Assembly: GCA_963789355.1 (NCBI GenBank)
Contig: CAWBKK010000003.1
Location: forward strand, 1-64,000
Length of the DNA stretch: 64,000 bases
Source: Gaiellasilicea sp963789355
GTDB lineage: Bacteria; Actinomycetota; Thermoleophilia; Gaiellales; Gaiellaceae
Direction of reading: 5' to 3'
The translations under genes and the position numbers were made by a program. Shown piece after piece: positions 50,233-58,101 of this stretch (its first letter is position 1; every line of letters starts with the position of its first letter). The notes below the pieces were generated by a model. The model made no database searches, was not told the DNA's origin, and saw only the letters and a list, made by a program, of their open reading frames with translations.

Positions 50233-51210
50233 TCATACAGCGGCTGGCGTACGGCGCTCTGGCATGCGCGAGGCCAGGCGTCCGACGACGTCGTGCTCGA
50301 CACCTCGGGCGGCGAGATGGATCGCGCTCGAGATCGCGCGGCGCGAGGAATTGCCGTGCGCGATCACCGAGAGCCCGCGCAACCCCAGCAGGTAGGCACC
50401 ACCGTACGCCTCCGGGTCGAGCCTCGCGCGCAGCCGCCGCGACGCCGGCCGGATCAGCAGCCCGCCGAGCTTTCCCCGCCTCGTCGCCACGATCTCTTCC
50501 CGGAGGGAATCCAGAACGGTCTTGATCGTCCCTTCGAGCAGCTTCAGAGCGATGTTCCCGGTGAAGCCGTCGCAGACGACGACGTCGGCGGCGCCTGCGA
50601 GGAGGTCGCGGCTCTCGGCGTTGCCGGCGAACGCGAGGTCGCTCGCGGCGAGCAAGGCGTGCGCATCGAGCGTCAGCTGATTGCCTTTCTCCGCTTCCTC
50701 GCCGATCGAGAGCAGCCGCACCTCGGGCCGGGCGAGCTCGAGGATCTCCTCCGCGAAGATCGAGCCCATGTGGGCGAACTGGAGCAGGTGCTCGGGTCTG
50801 GCGTCGGCGTTCGCCCCCGAGTCGAGAAGGACGGACGGCCCCTTCCGCGTCGGGATCGGAACGGCGATCGCGGGTCGGAGCACACCGGGGAGGCGGCGGA
50901 GGTGGAGCAGGCCGGCGGCGAGCATCGCTCCCGTGTTCCCGGCCGAGACGACGGCGTCGGCACGACCCTCGGCGACCGCGAGGTGCGCCGCCACCAGCGA
51001 GGAGTCGGGCTTGCCACGGACTGCCTCGGCCGGCTTCTCGTGCATCTCGATCGACTCCGTGGTCTCGACGAGCGGGAGACCGTGAGTGTCGAGGCCGGCG
51101 TTGCCGAAGAGGACGATCTCGATTCCGTCCGCGGCCGCGTCGAGCGCGCCCGCGATGATCTCAGCCGGTGCCCGGTCGCCCCCCATCGCGTCGACCGCGA
51201 CTCTGGCCAA
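50233..51210 (-). CDS. plsX: phosphate acyltransferase PlsX
   Basis: 325 residues. VAVDAMGGDRAPAEII, VVSAGNTGAMLAAGLLHL, RPAIAVPIPTRKGPSVLLDSGANAD and VVCDGFTGNIALKLLEGT are the family motifs. Makes acyl-phosphate from acyl-ACP for PlsY in phospholipid synthesis. The TTG at 51208-51210 sits two bases after the rpmF stop; a longer frame would read through rpmF and is rejected. Links functionally to the FakA-FakB pair near the right edge. Confidence 0.94.
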   Translation of the reverse strand: MARVAVDAMGGDRAPAEIIAGALDAAADGIEIVLFGNAGLDTHGLPLVETTESIEMHEKPAEAVRGKPDSSLVAAHLAVAEGRADAVVSAGNTGAMLAAGLLHLRRLPGVLRPAIAVPIPTRKGPSVLLDSGANADARPEHLLQFAHMGSIFAEEILELARPEVRLLSIGEEAEKGNQLTLDAHALLAASDLAFAGNAESRDLLAGAADVVVCDGFTGNIALKLLEGTIKTVLDSLREEIVATRRGKLGGLLIRPASRRLRARLDPEAYGGAYLLGLRGLSVIAHGNSSRRAISSAIHLAARGVEHDVVGRLASRMPERRTPAAV

Positions 51211-51212
51211 GG

Positions 51213-51401
51213 TTACGGAGCCGGAGTGCGGAGCGGCTCGATCTCGCGGCCCTTGTACGTGTGGCACGTCGGGCAGACGTGATGCGGCCGCTTGGGCTGA
51301 TGGCAGGTCGGGCAGACGTTGACGCGCGGCGCCTCGATCCCGTGCTGCGCGCGACGCTTGTCACGACGTGCCTTCGAGGTTTTTTTCTTGGGGACGGCCA
51401 T
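51213..51401 (-). CDS. rpmF: 50S ribosomal protein bL32, zinc-ribbon form
   Basis: 62 residues beginning MAVPKKKTSKARRDKRRAQH, with Cys pairs CPTCHQ and CPTCHT forming a zinc ribbon. Its ATG (51399-51401) lies inside the last 41 bases of the upstream ABC-F gene on the same strand, so initiation is probably coupled to ABC-F termination. Confidence 0.95.
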   Translation of the reverse strand: MAVPKKKTSKARRDKRRAQHGIEAPRVNVCPTCHQPKRPHHVCPTCHTYKGREIEPLRTPAP

Positions 51402-52986
51402 GAGCGGCTGCGGAGTATAGCGGGACGCCGATCGACCGGGTTGGGGCGACGGCCTCGAGAAAGCGGCGGTCGTGGGAGACGACGACGAGCGTTCCCTCGT
51501 AGGCCCGGAGCGCCGTCTCCAGCTCCTCGATCGCCTCCAGATCGAGGTGGTTCGTCGGCTCGTCGAGCACGAGGCAGTTGACCCCGGTCGCCATCAGCTC
51601 GGCGAGCTGAGCGCGCGTTCGCTCGCCCGGCGAAAGGGTGACGCAGGCTCGCCCGACGTGCTCGGCACCGAGGTTGAACTTCGCCAGCAGCGTGCGCGCG
51701 TCGCCCGGGAGCAGGCTCGTGCGTGCGGTGAACGCGTTGATCAACGGCTCGTCGCCATCGTACGCCTGGCGGCGCTGATCGAGCGCCGCCACGACGGTCG
51801 AGGGGCCGATCGTGCGGCTGCCGGCCGCGAGCGGGAGCTCGCCGAGCAAGAGCGCCAGCAGCGTCGACTTGCCGCTGCCGTTCCGGCCCGTGACCACGAC
51901 GCGCTCGCCGGGAGCCAGGTCGAGGTCGACGGGGCCGAGCCTGAACCGCCCCCGCTCGCCGACGGCGCCTGCGAGCGACGCAACCCGATCGCCGGGCCGC
52001 TGGCTCGCGGCGAGCGAGAGGTGGAGGCGCCAGGGCTCGTACGGCTTCTCGACGTGCTCGATGCGTTCGAGCGCGCGCTCGGCCTGACGCACCTTGCCCG
52101 AGAGCGCCTTCGTGCCGCGCCGGTCGGAGCCGCCGGTCGCGTGGGCGAGAAAGCCGCCTCCGGCCCGCGCCTGGTTGCGCCGGGCCTGCAGGAGCGCCTC
52201 GACCTCGCGCCGCCGTTCCTGGGAGTCGGCGAACGCGGCGTACTGACGCTGTCGTGCAAGCTCCCGCGCTGCCGCAAAGTCGCTCCAGCCGCCGGCGTAC
52301 TCGCGGACCCGGCCCGTCCAGGGGTCGATCTCGGCGATCCGCGTCACCGTGCGGTCCAGAAACACGCGATCGTGCGAGACGACCGCAAGGCCGCCGACGA
52401 AGCCGTCGACGAACCGTTCGAGCCGGTCGAGGCCGTCGAAGTCGAGATCGTTCGTCGGCTCATCGAGCAGGAGGACGTCGAAGCGCGAGAGGAGGATTGC
52501 GGCGAGCCCGGCTCGCGCGGCCTCGCCGCCCGAAAGCGTCGCCGTCTCCTGGTCGAGCGAAGCAGAGAGCCCGAGCTCGGCACACGTCGCGCGCGCTCGC
52601 GACTCGAGGTCGGCGCCGCCGAGGGCGAGGAACCGCTCGAGCGAGGCGGCGTAGGCATCCGGGCTCCACTCGGCGCTGTGCCGCTCCACGTCCGCCTCGG
52701 CCTCGGCGATCCCCGTCCGCCGGGCGAGGTAGGTCAGCAAGGTCTCGCCCGGACGGCGGTCGTGCTCCTGTGGCAGGTAGCCGACGGTCAGCGACGCGGG
52801 CGTTCGCTCGACGTGGCCTTCCGCCGGCTCGTCGAGCCCCGCGAGCAGCCGCAGCAGGGTCGACTTGCCGGCCCCATTGGGGCCGACGAGGCCGAGCCTC
52901 GAACGCGGCCCGAGCGTCAGGTCGACGTGGTCGAGAACGGTGCGGGCGCCGAACGAGCGGACGACGCCGTGGAGCGAGACTCGCAA
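51361..52986 (-). CDS. ABC-F family ATPase
   Basis: 541 residues: two ABC domains and no membrane span. First: LGLVGPNGAGKSTLLRLLAG, LSGGEAARAGLA, LLLDEPTNDLD; second: VVVTGRNGSGKSTLLALLLG, LSPGERTRAQLAELM, LVLDEPTNHLD. A basic helical linker (ARRNQARAGG..HATGG) lies between. ABC-F proteins act on ribosomes as translation factors or confer antibiotic protection; which applies here is unclear. TTG start at 52984-52986 with GGAGG five bases before. It interrupts the standard yceD-rpmF pair. Confidence 0.9.
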   Translation of the reverse strand: MRVSLHGVVRSFGARTVLDHVDLTLGPRSRLGLVGPNGAGKSTLLRLLAGLDEPAEGHVERTPASLTVGYLPQEHDRRPGETLLTYLARRTGIAEAEADVERHSAEWSPDAYAASLERFLALGGADLESRARATCAELGLSASLDQETATLSGGEAARAGLAAILLSRFDVLLLDEPTNDLDFDGLDRLERFVDGFVGGLAVVSHDRVFLDRTVTRIAEIDPWTGRVREYAGGWSDFAAARELARQRQYAAFADSQERRREVEALLQARRNQARAGGGFLAHATGGSDRRGTKALSGKVRQAERALERIEHVEKPYEPWRLHLSLAASQRPGDRVASLAGAVGERGRFRLGPVDLDLAPGERVVVTGRNGSGKSTLLALLLGELPLAAGSRTIGPSTVVAALDQRRQAYDGDEPLINAFTARTSLLPGDARTLLAKFNLGAEHVGRACVTLSPGERTRAQLAELMATGVNCLVLDEPTNHLDLEAIEELETALRAYEGTLVVVSHDRRFLEAVAPTRSIGVPLYSAAAHGRPQEKNLEGTS

Positions 52987-53112
52987 GAGAACCTCCGGGG
53001 ACGTGAGAGCGAGGACGTGGCGCACAACGCTCTCTACAGCGCGGCGCCGGAAGCGAACGTCTGGTCTCGTCTAGTCCGTCATGAGCAGGCGCCGGAGCGC
53101 TCCGCAAGCGTA

Positions 53113-53622
53113 CTACAGACTGTTGCGCAGATCTTCGAGCGCGGCCCAGCGCGGATCGGTCCGCTCGTCCGCGTGCGTGTGCGGCTCGCGGTTCAGATCC
53201 TTGCCGCACACCGGGCAGAGCCCCGCGCAGTCGGGGGCGTGCAGGATCTGGTCGGGGAGGGCGAGCGCGATCGTGTCGCGCGCCCACGCGGTCAGCTCGA
53301 GCTGGTCGTCGAGGACGTACTCGCTCCGCAGCTCATCGGCTTCGCCGGGCTCGTTCGCGTGGTACTCGCGCGCGTCGACGCTGACGTCCACCACGGCGTC
53401 GGAGAGGCAGCGCATGCACGGGCCGTGCAGCCGGACGTCGAAGGCGAGGCGAAGGTCGAGGCCGGTCGTCGCCTGGCCGATCGTCAGCTCGGCCTCCACC
53501 TCGTGCGGCACCGGCAGGTAGCGCTGCCCGCCGAGCTCGAACGGCTCGAGCTCGACCGAGATCGCCTCGCGGTGCTCCTCACCCGGCCGGAGGCGGAGGC
53601 GACGGAGCGGAAAGCGGGTCAC
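53113..53622 (-). CDS. yceD: DUF177/YceD family protein
   Basis: 169 residues: VRLHGPCMRCLSDAVVDVSVDAREY, then DQLELTAWARDTIALALPDQILHAPDCAGLCPVCG, with four Cys likely binding zinc. YceD affects 23S rRNA processing and is normally followed at once by rpmF; here the ABC-F gene intervenes. ATG start, eight bases after the stop of the Rv2927c-like gene. Confidence 0.9.
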   Translation of the reverse strand: MTRFPLRRLRLRPGEEHREAISVELEPFELGGQRYLPVPHEVEAELTIGQATTGLDLRLAFDVRLHGPCMRCLSDAVVDVSVDAREYHANEPGEADELRSEYVLDDQLELTAWARDTIALALPDQILHAPDCAGLCPVCGKDLNREPHTHADERTDPRWAALEDLRNSL

Positions 53623-53630
53623 GCCCGCTC

Positions 53631-54161
53631 CTACAAGTAGGAAGTGTCGTCTTCGGGATCGTGCGGGCTGAGGTCGCGAGCGTCCCTGGGGCCGACGCCG
53701 GCGACGACCGACTCCTGCGAGCGCTCGTGCAGCCGCTCGCGGCCGCGCTTCACGGCCGAGAGGAACTTGTCGAGGTTGACCTCGAGCGTCGAGAGGATCC
53801 CGTCCGCCCAGTCCTCCATCTCGAGCCGCGTCTCGCGCGCCTGGCGGCGCGAGTCGTCCACGATCTCCTGGGCCTGCCGCTCCGCGAGCTTGACGATCTC
53901 GGTCTGCGAGGCCTCGCGCACGGCCTGCTCGCGCGCCTCGCCCAGGATCCGGTCGGTCTCGCGCTTCGCCTCGGCCAGCATCTCCTGCCGCTCCTTGACG
54001 ATCCAGCGGGCCTGCTTGATCTCCTCCGGGATGGTCGCGCGCATCTGATCGAGGATGTCGTAGATCTCCTCGCGATCGATCCGAACCTGATCGGTGAGGG
54101 GGACGGCCTTCGCGTTGTGCACGAGGTCGTCGAGCTTGTCGATGAGAACGAGGACGTCCAT
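53631..54161 (-). CDS. Rv2927c-like coiled-coil protein
   Basis: 176 residues, nearly all helical with heptads: DVLVLIDKLDDLVHNAKAVP, EEIKQARWIVKERQEMLAEAK, RQAQEIVDDSRRQARETRLEM. Matches a conserved actinobacterial protein found between coaD and yceD, loosely like DivIVA or ATPase stalk subunits; function unknown. ATG at 54159-54161; the longer frame upstream overlaps coaD and is rejected. C-terminus is acidic and proline-bearing. Confidence 0.83.
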   Translation of the reverse strand: MDVLVLIDKLDDLVHNAKAVPLTDQVRIDREEIYDILDQMRATIPEEIKQARWIVKERQEMLAEAKRETDRILGEAREQAVREASQTEIVKLAERQAQEIVDDSRRQARETRLEMEDWADGILSTLEVNLDKFLSAVKRGRERLHERSQESVVAGVGPRDARDLSPHDPEDDTSYL

Positions 54162-54172
54162 GGCTCCTAAGT

Positions 54173-54688
54173 CTACTCTCGAGGGTTTTCCGGAGCTCCG
54201 GGACGGCCGTCCGGGAACTTCTCCGCGAGTCGGCGTGCCACGGTCTCCGGCACGAGTTCGTCCACCTTTCCGCCGAAGGCGGCGATCTCCTTCACCCCGC
54301 TCGACGAGACGAAGCTGACCGCGGGGCTCGCCATCACGTAGACCGTCTCGATCTCGGGGGCGAGGTGACGGTTGAGCTGGTTCATCTGGGTCTCCCACTC
54401 GAAGTCCGAGATCACGCGGAGCCCCTTCACGATCACCTTCGCCTGCCAGCGGCGCGCGAACTCGACGACGAGCTCGGAGAAGACGTCGACCTGGACGTTC
54501 TCGAGCTCGCCGACGGCCTCGTTGAGGAACGCGACCCGCTCTTCGAGGCTGAAGAGGGGCGTCTTGTGGCGCGGGCTGCCGACGACGCCGACGACGACGC
54601 GGTCGAAGATCGAGGCCGCGCGGGCGATCACGTCGACGTGTCCCATCGTGACCGGGTCGTAGCTTCCTGGGCAGATCGCCGTAATCAT
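54173..54688 (-). CDS. coaD: phosphopantetheine adenylyltransferase
   Basis: 171 residues. ICPGSYDPVTMGHVDVIARA has the nucleotidyltransferase T/HxGH motif; KTPLFSLEERVAFL, VKGLRVISDFEWETQMNQLN and VSFVSSSGVKEIAAFGG are conserved. Catalyses the fourth step of coenzyme A synthesis. ATG at 54686-54688 overlaps the rsmD stop by four bases. Confidence 0.95.
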   Translation of the reverse strand: MITAICPGSYDPVTMGHVDVIARAASIFDRVVVGVVGSPRHKTPLFSLEERVAFLNEAVGELENVQVDVFSELVVEFARRWQAKVIVKGLRVISDFEWETQMNQLNRHLAPEIETVYVMASPAVSFVSSSGVKEIAAFGGKVDELVPETVARRLAEKFPDGRPGAPENPRE

Positions 54689-55215
54689 GGGGAGGGCTCG
54701 AAGAGGGTGAGCCGGGCGGAACCGTACCGCCGCGAGGTCCGGAGCGGCAGCGGAAGCGCCGGTTCGATGCGCGAGCTCGTCTCGACGACGAGCAGGCCGT
54801 CGGGGGCGAGCACCTTCGGTAGGTGCTCGGCGAGCTTGGGCTCGAGCTCGGCCCACGTTTCGTAGGGCGGGTCGACGAGCACGAGCTCGTAGAGCCGGGT
54901 CTCGCGCCGCAGCTCCCAGACGGCGTCGCCGCACGTGACGCGCGCGCCCTTCAGCCCGAGCCGCTCGAGGTTCTCGGCGATCGTCCGGCAGGCGGCCTTG
55001 TCGCTCTCGACGAAGGTGACGCTCGCGGCGCCGCGCGAGAGCGCCTCGATCCCCAGCGCGCCCGAGCCGGCGAAGAGGTCGAGAACGCGGGCATCCTCGA
55101 CGGGGCCGATCAGGTTGAACGCCGCCTCGCGCACGCGGTCGCCGGTGGGGCGGGTGGCGAGACCCTTCGGCGCGGCGATCCGGGCGCCGCGGTGCGTTCC
55201 CGCGATGATCCTCAT
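54685..55215 (-). CDS. rsmD: 16S rRNA (guanine-N2)-methyltransferase RsmD
   Basis: 176 residues. RIIAGTHRGARIAAP, RPTGDRVREAAFNLIG, the AdoMet motif VLDLFAGSGALGIEALSRGA and catalytic VLVDPPYETWAELEP. Methylates G966 of 16S rRNA. Always paired with coaD in actinobacteria. Confidence 0.94.
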   Translation of the reverse strand: MRIIAGTHRGARIAAPKGLATRPTGDRVREAAFNLIGPVEDARVLDLFAGSGALGIEALSRGAASVTFVESDKAACRTIAENLERLGLKGARVTCGDAVWELRRETRLYELVLVDPPYETWAELEPKLAEHLPKVLAPDGLLVVETSSRIEPALPLPLRTSRRYGSARLTLFEPSP

Positions 55216-55233
55216 CCGACCATTGCCCCTGGT

Positions 55234-56595
55234 CTACTTCGCAACACGCGAGGTGCCGACCGGGTTCGAGACGGTGATCAGGGGACGACCCCCAGGCGCC
55301 CGCTTCCACTCGACGCGGAGTGGGCCACGCGGCGTCCAGACCTCCCCCTTGGCCCAGAGCAGTCCGGGTGCACGCGGAATCACCGTGAACGTCGCATAGC
55401 CGGGCGAGGTCGGCCGAACACCCAGCACATACGCGGTCAGGGCGGGCGCCGCGCCGGCAGACCAGCCGGACGCGAAGCTCGTGTACGTGCCCTGAAACCC
55501 GCCGCCGAAGGGCCCGATCGCCTCCCAGGTCGTGTCGCGCGGCCCGGCCCGAAGCATGTATCCCCAACCACGCCGGATGAGCTCGACCGCCGATTCTCCG
55601 AGCCCGGCCTCGTAGCGAGCCAGTACTTCGAAGAAGGAGATGAACGGGTAGACGCGCTCGTTGCCGTGTGTTCCCCACACGGGATGGTCGAACGTATTGG
55701 TCTCGACCATCGTGTTCCCGTAGTCGCGCCGGTTGTGTCGATCGAGAAAGCCGATCGCGGACTGGGCCTCGAACCTGTTCGCCGCCCCGGCCAGGATCGC
55801 GAAGGCGTTCGCGTCCTGCGGATGGGCTGCTGTGGAGCCCTCGGAGTCCTGGAACGCCCCGGCGGCAGGGTCCCAGAACACCCGCCGGATCGAGGCCGAG
55901 ACCGCGGCCGAGCGGGCTTTCCAGGACGCGGCACGGGCGACGTCTCCGACCCAGCCACTCAGCTTGGCGCCGAAGCCGAGCGCGCGGGCGTAACCGGCGT
56001 TGTAGTACGCCACGACCTGGCCGCTGCGGCGGATGTAGCCGTAGTCCATCGGCCCGTGGGTGTTCACGATCAGGCCGTCGTCCCGGGCCAGAGACGGATA
56101 CCAGCCGTCGAGCAGGCGAACGAGCGTCGCGTGGTAGTGACGCGCGTAGGCCAGATCACCGGTGTGGAGGACGTAGTCGTGCGAGGCCTCGACCCAGTAG
56201 GAGGGATAGTCGATCAAGGTCGTCGAGAAGCCGAGATAGGGGCTCGACGGAATCGATCCATCCGGGCGTTGCGCGTCGCCGAACATCCCGAGTGTCCGGC
56301 GCAGGGCCGAGAAGTCGCCGTCGCCTGAGACGAGCATCGCCTTCCCGATCACGGCCAGGTCGCCGACGTAGGGGCAGCGGTCACGGACGACGCCGTCCAG
56401 GATCACCGGCGCAAACCCGGGAACGGCGCAGCCGCGCGGATCGAGCCGTTCCGGCGGCGAGACCATGAGCCACGCCGTTCTCGCGGACGCCTGCCAGGCG
56501 TCGTTGAGGGTCTGCTCGCTCGTCTCGAACGTGCCCGCGGCCGCGCCGCGCGCAACTGCGAGCGCACAAAGAACCAGGAACATCGCCCGCTTCAC
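55234..56595 (-). CDS. secreted GH78-like (alpha/alpha)6 glycosidase
   Basis: 453 residues. Signal peptide (FLVLCALAVARGAAAG), then a six-hairpin barrel: DRCPYVGDLAVIGKAML in the position of the GH78 RDR..GD catalytic acid loop, YWVEASHDYVLHTGDL, NAFAILAGAA, and TTWEAIGPFGGGFQG; a C-terminal beta domain ends it. GH78 enzymes are alpha-L-rhamnosidases, but the N-terminal beta domains are missing, so specificity is uncertain. Single gene downstream of the GNAT gene; no close partner. Confidence 0.78.
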   Translation of the reverse strand: MKRAMFLVLCALAVARGAAAGTFETSEQTLNDAWQASARTAWLMVSPPERLDPRGCAVPGFAPVILDGVVRDRCPYVGDLAVIGKAMLVSGDGDFSALRRTLGMFGDAQRPDGSIPSSPYLGFSTTLIDYPSYWVEASHDYVLHTGDLAYARHYHATLVRLLDGWYPSLARDDGLIVNTHGPMDYGYIRRSGQVVAYYNAGYARALGFGAKLSGWVGDVARAASWKARSAAVSASIRRVFWDPAAGAFQDSEGSTAAHPQDANAFAILAGAANRFEAQSAIGFLDRHNRRDYGNTMVETNTFDHPVWGTHGNERVYPFISFFEVLARYEAGLGESAVELIRRGWGYMLRAGPRDTTWEAIGPFGGGFQGTYTSFASGWSAGAAPALTAYVLGVRPTSPGYATFTVIPRAPGLLWAKGEVWTPRGPLRVEWKRAPGGRPLITVSNPVGTSRVAK

Positions 56596-56635
56596 GGGCT
56601 CGATCGTATTTCGTCGCGGCTACCTCGGGCGGGCG

Positions 56636-57109
56636 CTACGAGAGCCGGACGACCAGCTCGACTGCACCGTCCTCGTACCGGTGCACGAGCACCTCGCCGA
56701 GCCCGCGGACGAGTGCGGCTGCGGGATGGTTGCCGTGGGCGATCAACGCGCGGAAGCGCAGGATCCCCTGTTCCAGCGCGAGCGACCGCAGCTCGGTGAC
56801 GAGCCGCTTGCCGATCCCGCGCCCCTGCCACTCGTCGACGACCTCGAAGGCGATCTCGGCCTCGGGCGCGTCGGCGTCGCGGACGAACCGAGCGATCCCG
56901 ACGGTGCCGCCGGTCTCCTGGTCGAAGGCGACCACGGCCTCGCGGCCGCAGCAGCCCACGTCGACGAGCCAGTCGACGTCGCGCTCGAGCAGGCGCGGCT
57001 TCGAGCCGAGGAAGCGCAGGCGCCGCGAGCGCTCGGACAGGCCGGCGAAGACCTCGAGCACCGCCGCGCGCTCGCCGGAGCGGAGCGGTCTGTAGGTGAG
57101 GGTCGACAT
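56636..57109 (-). CDS. GNAT family N-acetyltransferase
   Basis: 157 residues. TLTYRPLRSGERAAVLEVFAGL, VGIARFVRDADAPEAEIAFEVVD, and the acetyl-CoA loop EWQGRGIGKRLVTELRSLA (Q/RxxGxG/A). LSERSRRLRFLG early in the protein matches GNATs fused or linked to CoA ligases in other species. Substrate unknown. ATG at 57107-57109; a longer frame crosses toward the divergent gene. Confidence 0.85.
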   Translation of the reverse strand: MSTLTYRPLRSGERAAVLEVFAGLSERSRRLRFLGSKPRLLERDVDWLVDVGCCGREAVVAFDQETGGTVGIARFVRDADAPEAEIAFEVVDEWQGRGIGKRLVTELRSLALEQGILRFRALIAHGNHPAAALVRGLGEVLVHRYEDGAVELVVRLS

Positions 57110-57173
57110 CCGGTCAGGATGCCTGTCCCCGGGTGGCCTACGGGGTACGGGTAGCCGTACACTTCGGACCAAG

Positions 57174-58097
57174 GTGGAGCCCCGGGTTCGGCACGTGGTC
57201 GTGGGTCTCCTGGTCGCTCTGGCAGCGCCGGCAGGTGCGCACGCCGGCGACTCGGCGTACCTCTCGCTCGACCGGACGAAGGTCGCGCCCGGCTGGATGC
57301 TCGGTGGCTCGGTTCTGAGCCTCCCCGACTATGCGCCCACCGACATCGTCGGTCTGACGCTCACGCGCTCCCTCCTCGGCGGACGCGGCGAGGAGTCGCA
57401 CGCGGTGCGGGCGCACCACGAACGCTCGACGCTCTCCTTCGACGGGCAGAGGGGGAGCTGGCGGACAACCGGACAGGTTGGAACGGTCGCCGTGATCGCG
57501 ATGGCGATCGCGGCGACGGGCCCGGCGACCCCGGTCGGCGAGTTGCTCGGCTGTCGCGGCGACCTCAGCCGGACGCCGGTCCGGCTCACGGGCACGCTCG
57601 TGCTCCGGACGGGCACCCGCTTCTTCGCGACGATCCGCCGCGCCCGGCTGAGCGGGTCCGTGACCTCCGCGACCGGCTCGCTCGATTGCCGGGCGGCCGC
57701 GGCGAAGGTCTGCGAGCAGTCCTCGTCCCTCTACGCCGGCAGCCCCAAGGCCTCCCTCAACGCCTCGCGGCAGTCGCTCGTGCTGCAGTTCTCCGAGGCG
57801 CTGCGCGTCACCAGCCAAGGAACGGTGAACTGGTACCACGTGCTGCGAGTCGGCGGGAAGGACGTGCTCGCCGGCACTGCCCCCACGCTCGCGGCGACGG
57901 CTCCGCCGGTCTCGGGGATCCGCGGCCGGGCGACGTTCGCGGGGCGCTCCACCAGTGAGACGACGGCCGCGGGCTGCCGCCTGACGTCGACGGAGGGCGC
58001 TGTCAGCGGCAGCTTCGGCGCGACGTTCACCGGCTGGGGCGAGCGGACGCTGCGGCTCGGCCCGCGGGCATTCGCGATCTACCGCGAGACCAGTTAG
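57174..58097 (+). CDS. hypothetical secreted protein
   Basis: 307 residues with a signal peptide (HVVVGLLVALAAPAGAHAG) and a Ser/Thr/Gly-rich, beta-strand-like body. No family is recognised. Two Cys-containing segments (ELLGCRGDLSR, LDCRAAAAKVCEQ) and a last Cys (AAGCRLTST) could form disulphides. GTG at 57174-57176 is favoured because it gives a proper signal peptide; a longer frame from 57096 overlaps the GNAT start. Ends four bases from recG, convergent. Confidence 0.65.
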   Translation: MEPRVRHVVVGLLVALAAPAGAHAGDSAYLSLDRTKVAPGWMLGGSVLSLPDYAPTDIVGLTLTRSLLGGRGEESHAVRAHHERSTLSFDGQRGSWRTTGQVGTVAVIAMAIAATGPATPVGELLGCRGDLSRTPVRLTGTLVLRTGTRFFATIRRARLSGSVTSATGSLDCRAAAAKVCEQSSSLYAGSPKASLNASRQSLVLQFSEALRVTSQGTVNWYHVLRVGGKDVLAGTAPTLAATAPPVSGIRGRATFAGRSTSETTAAGCRLTSTEGAVSGSFGATFTGWGERTLRLGPRAFAIYRETS

Positions 58098-58101
58098 AGC
58101 G

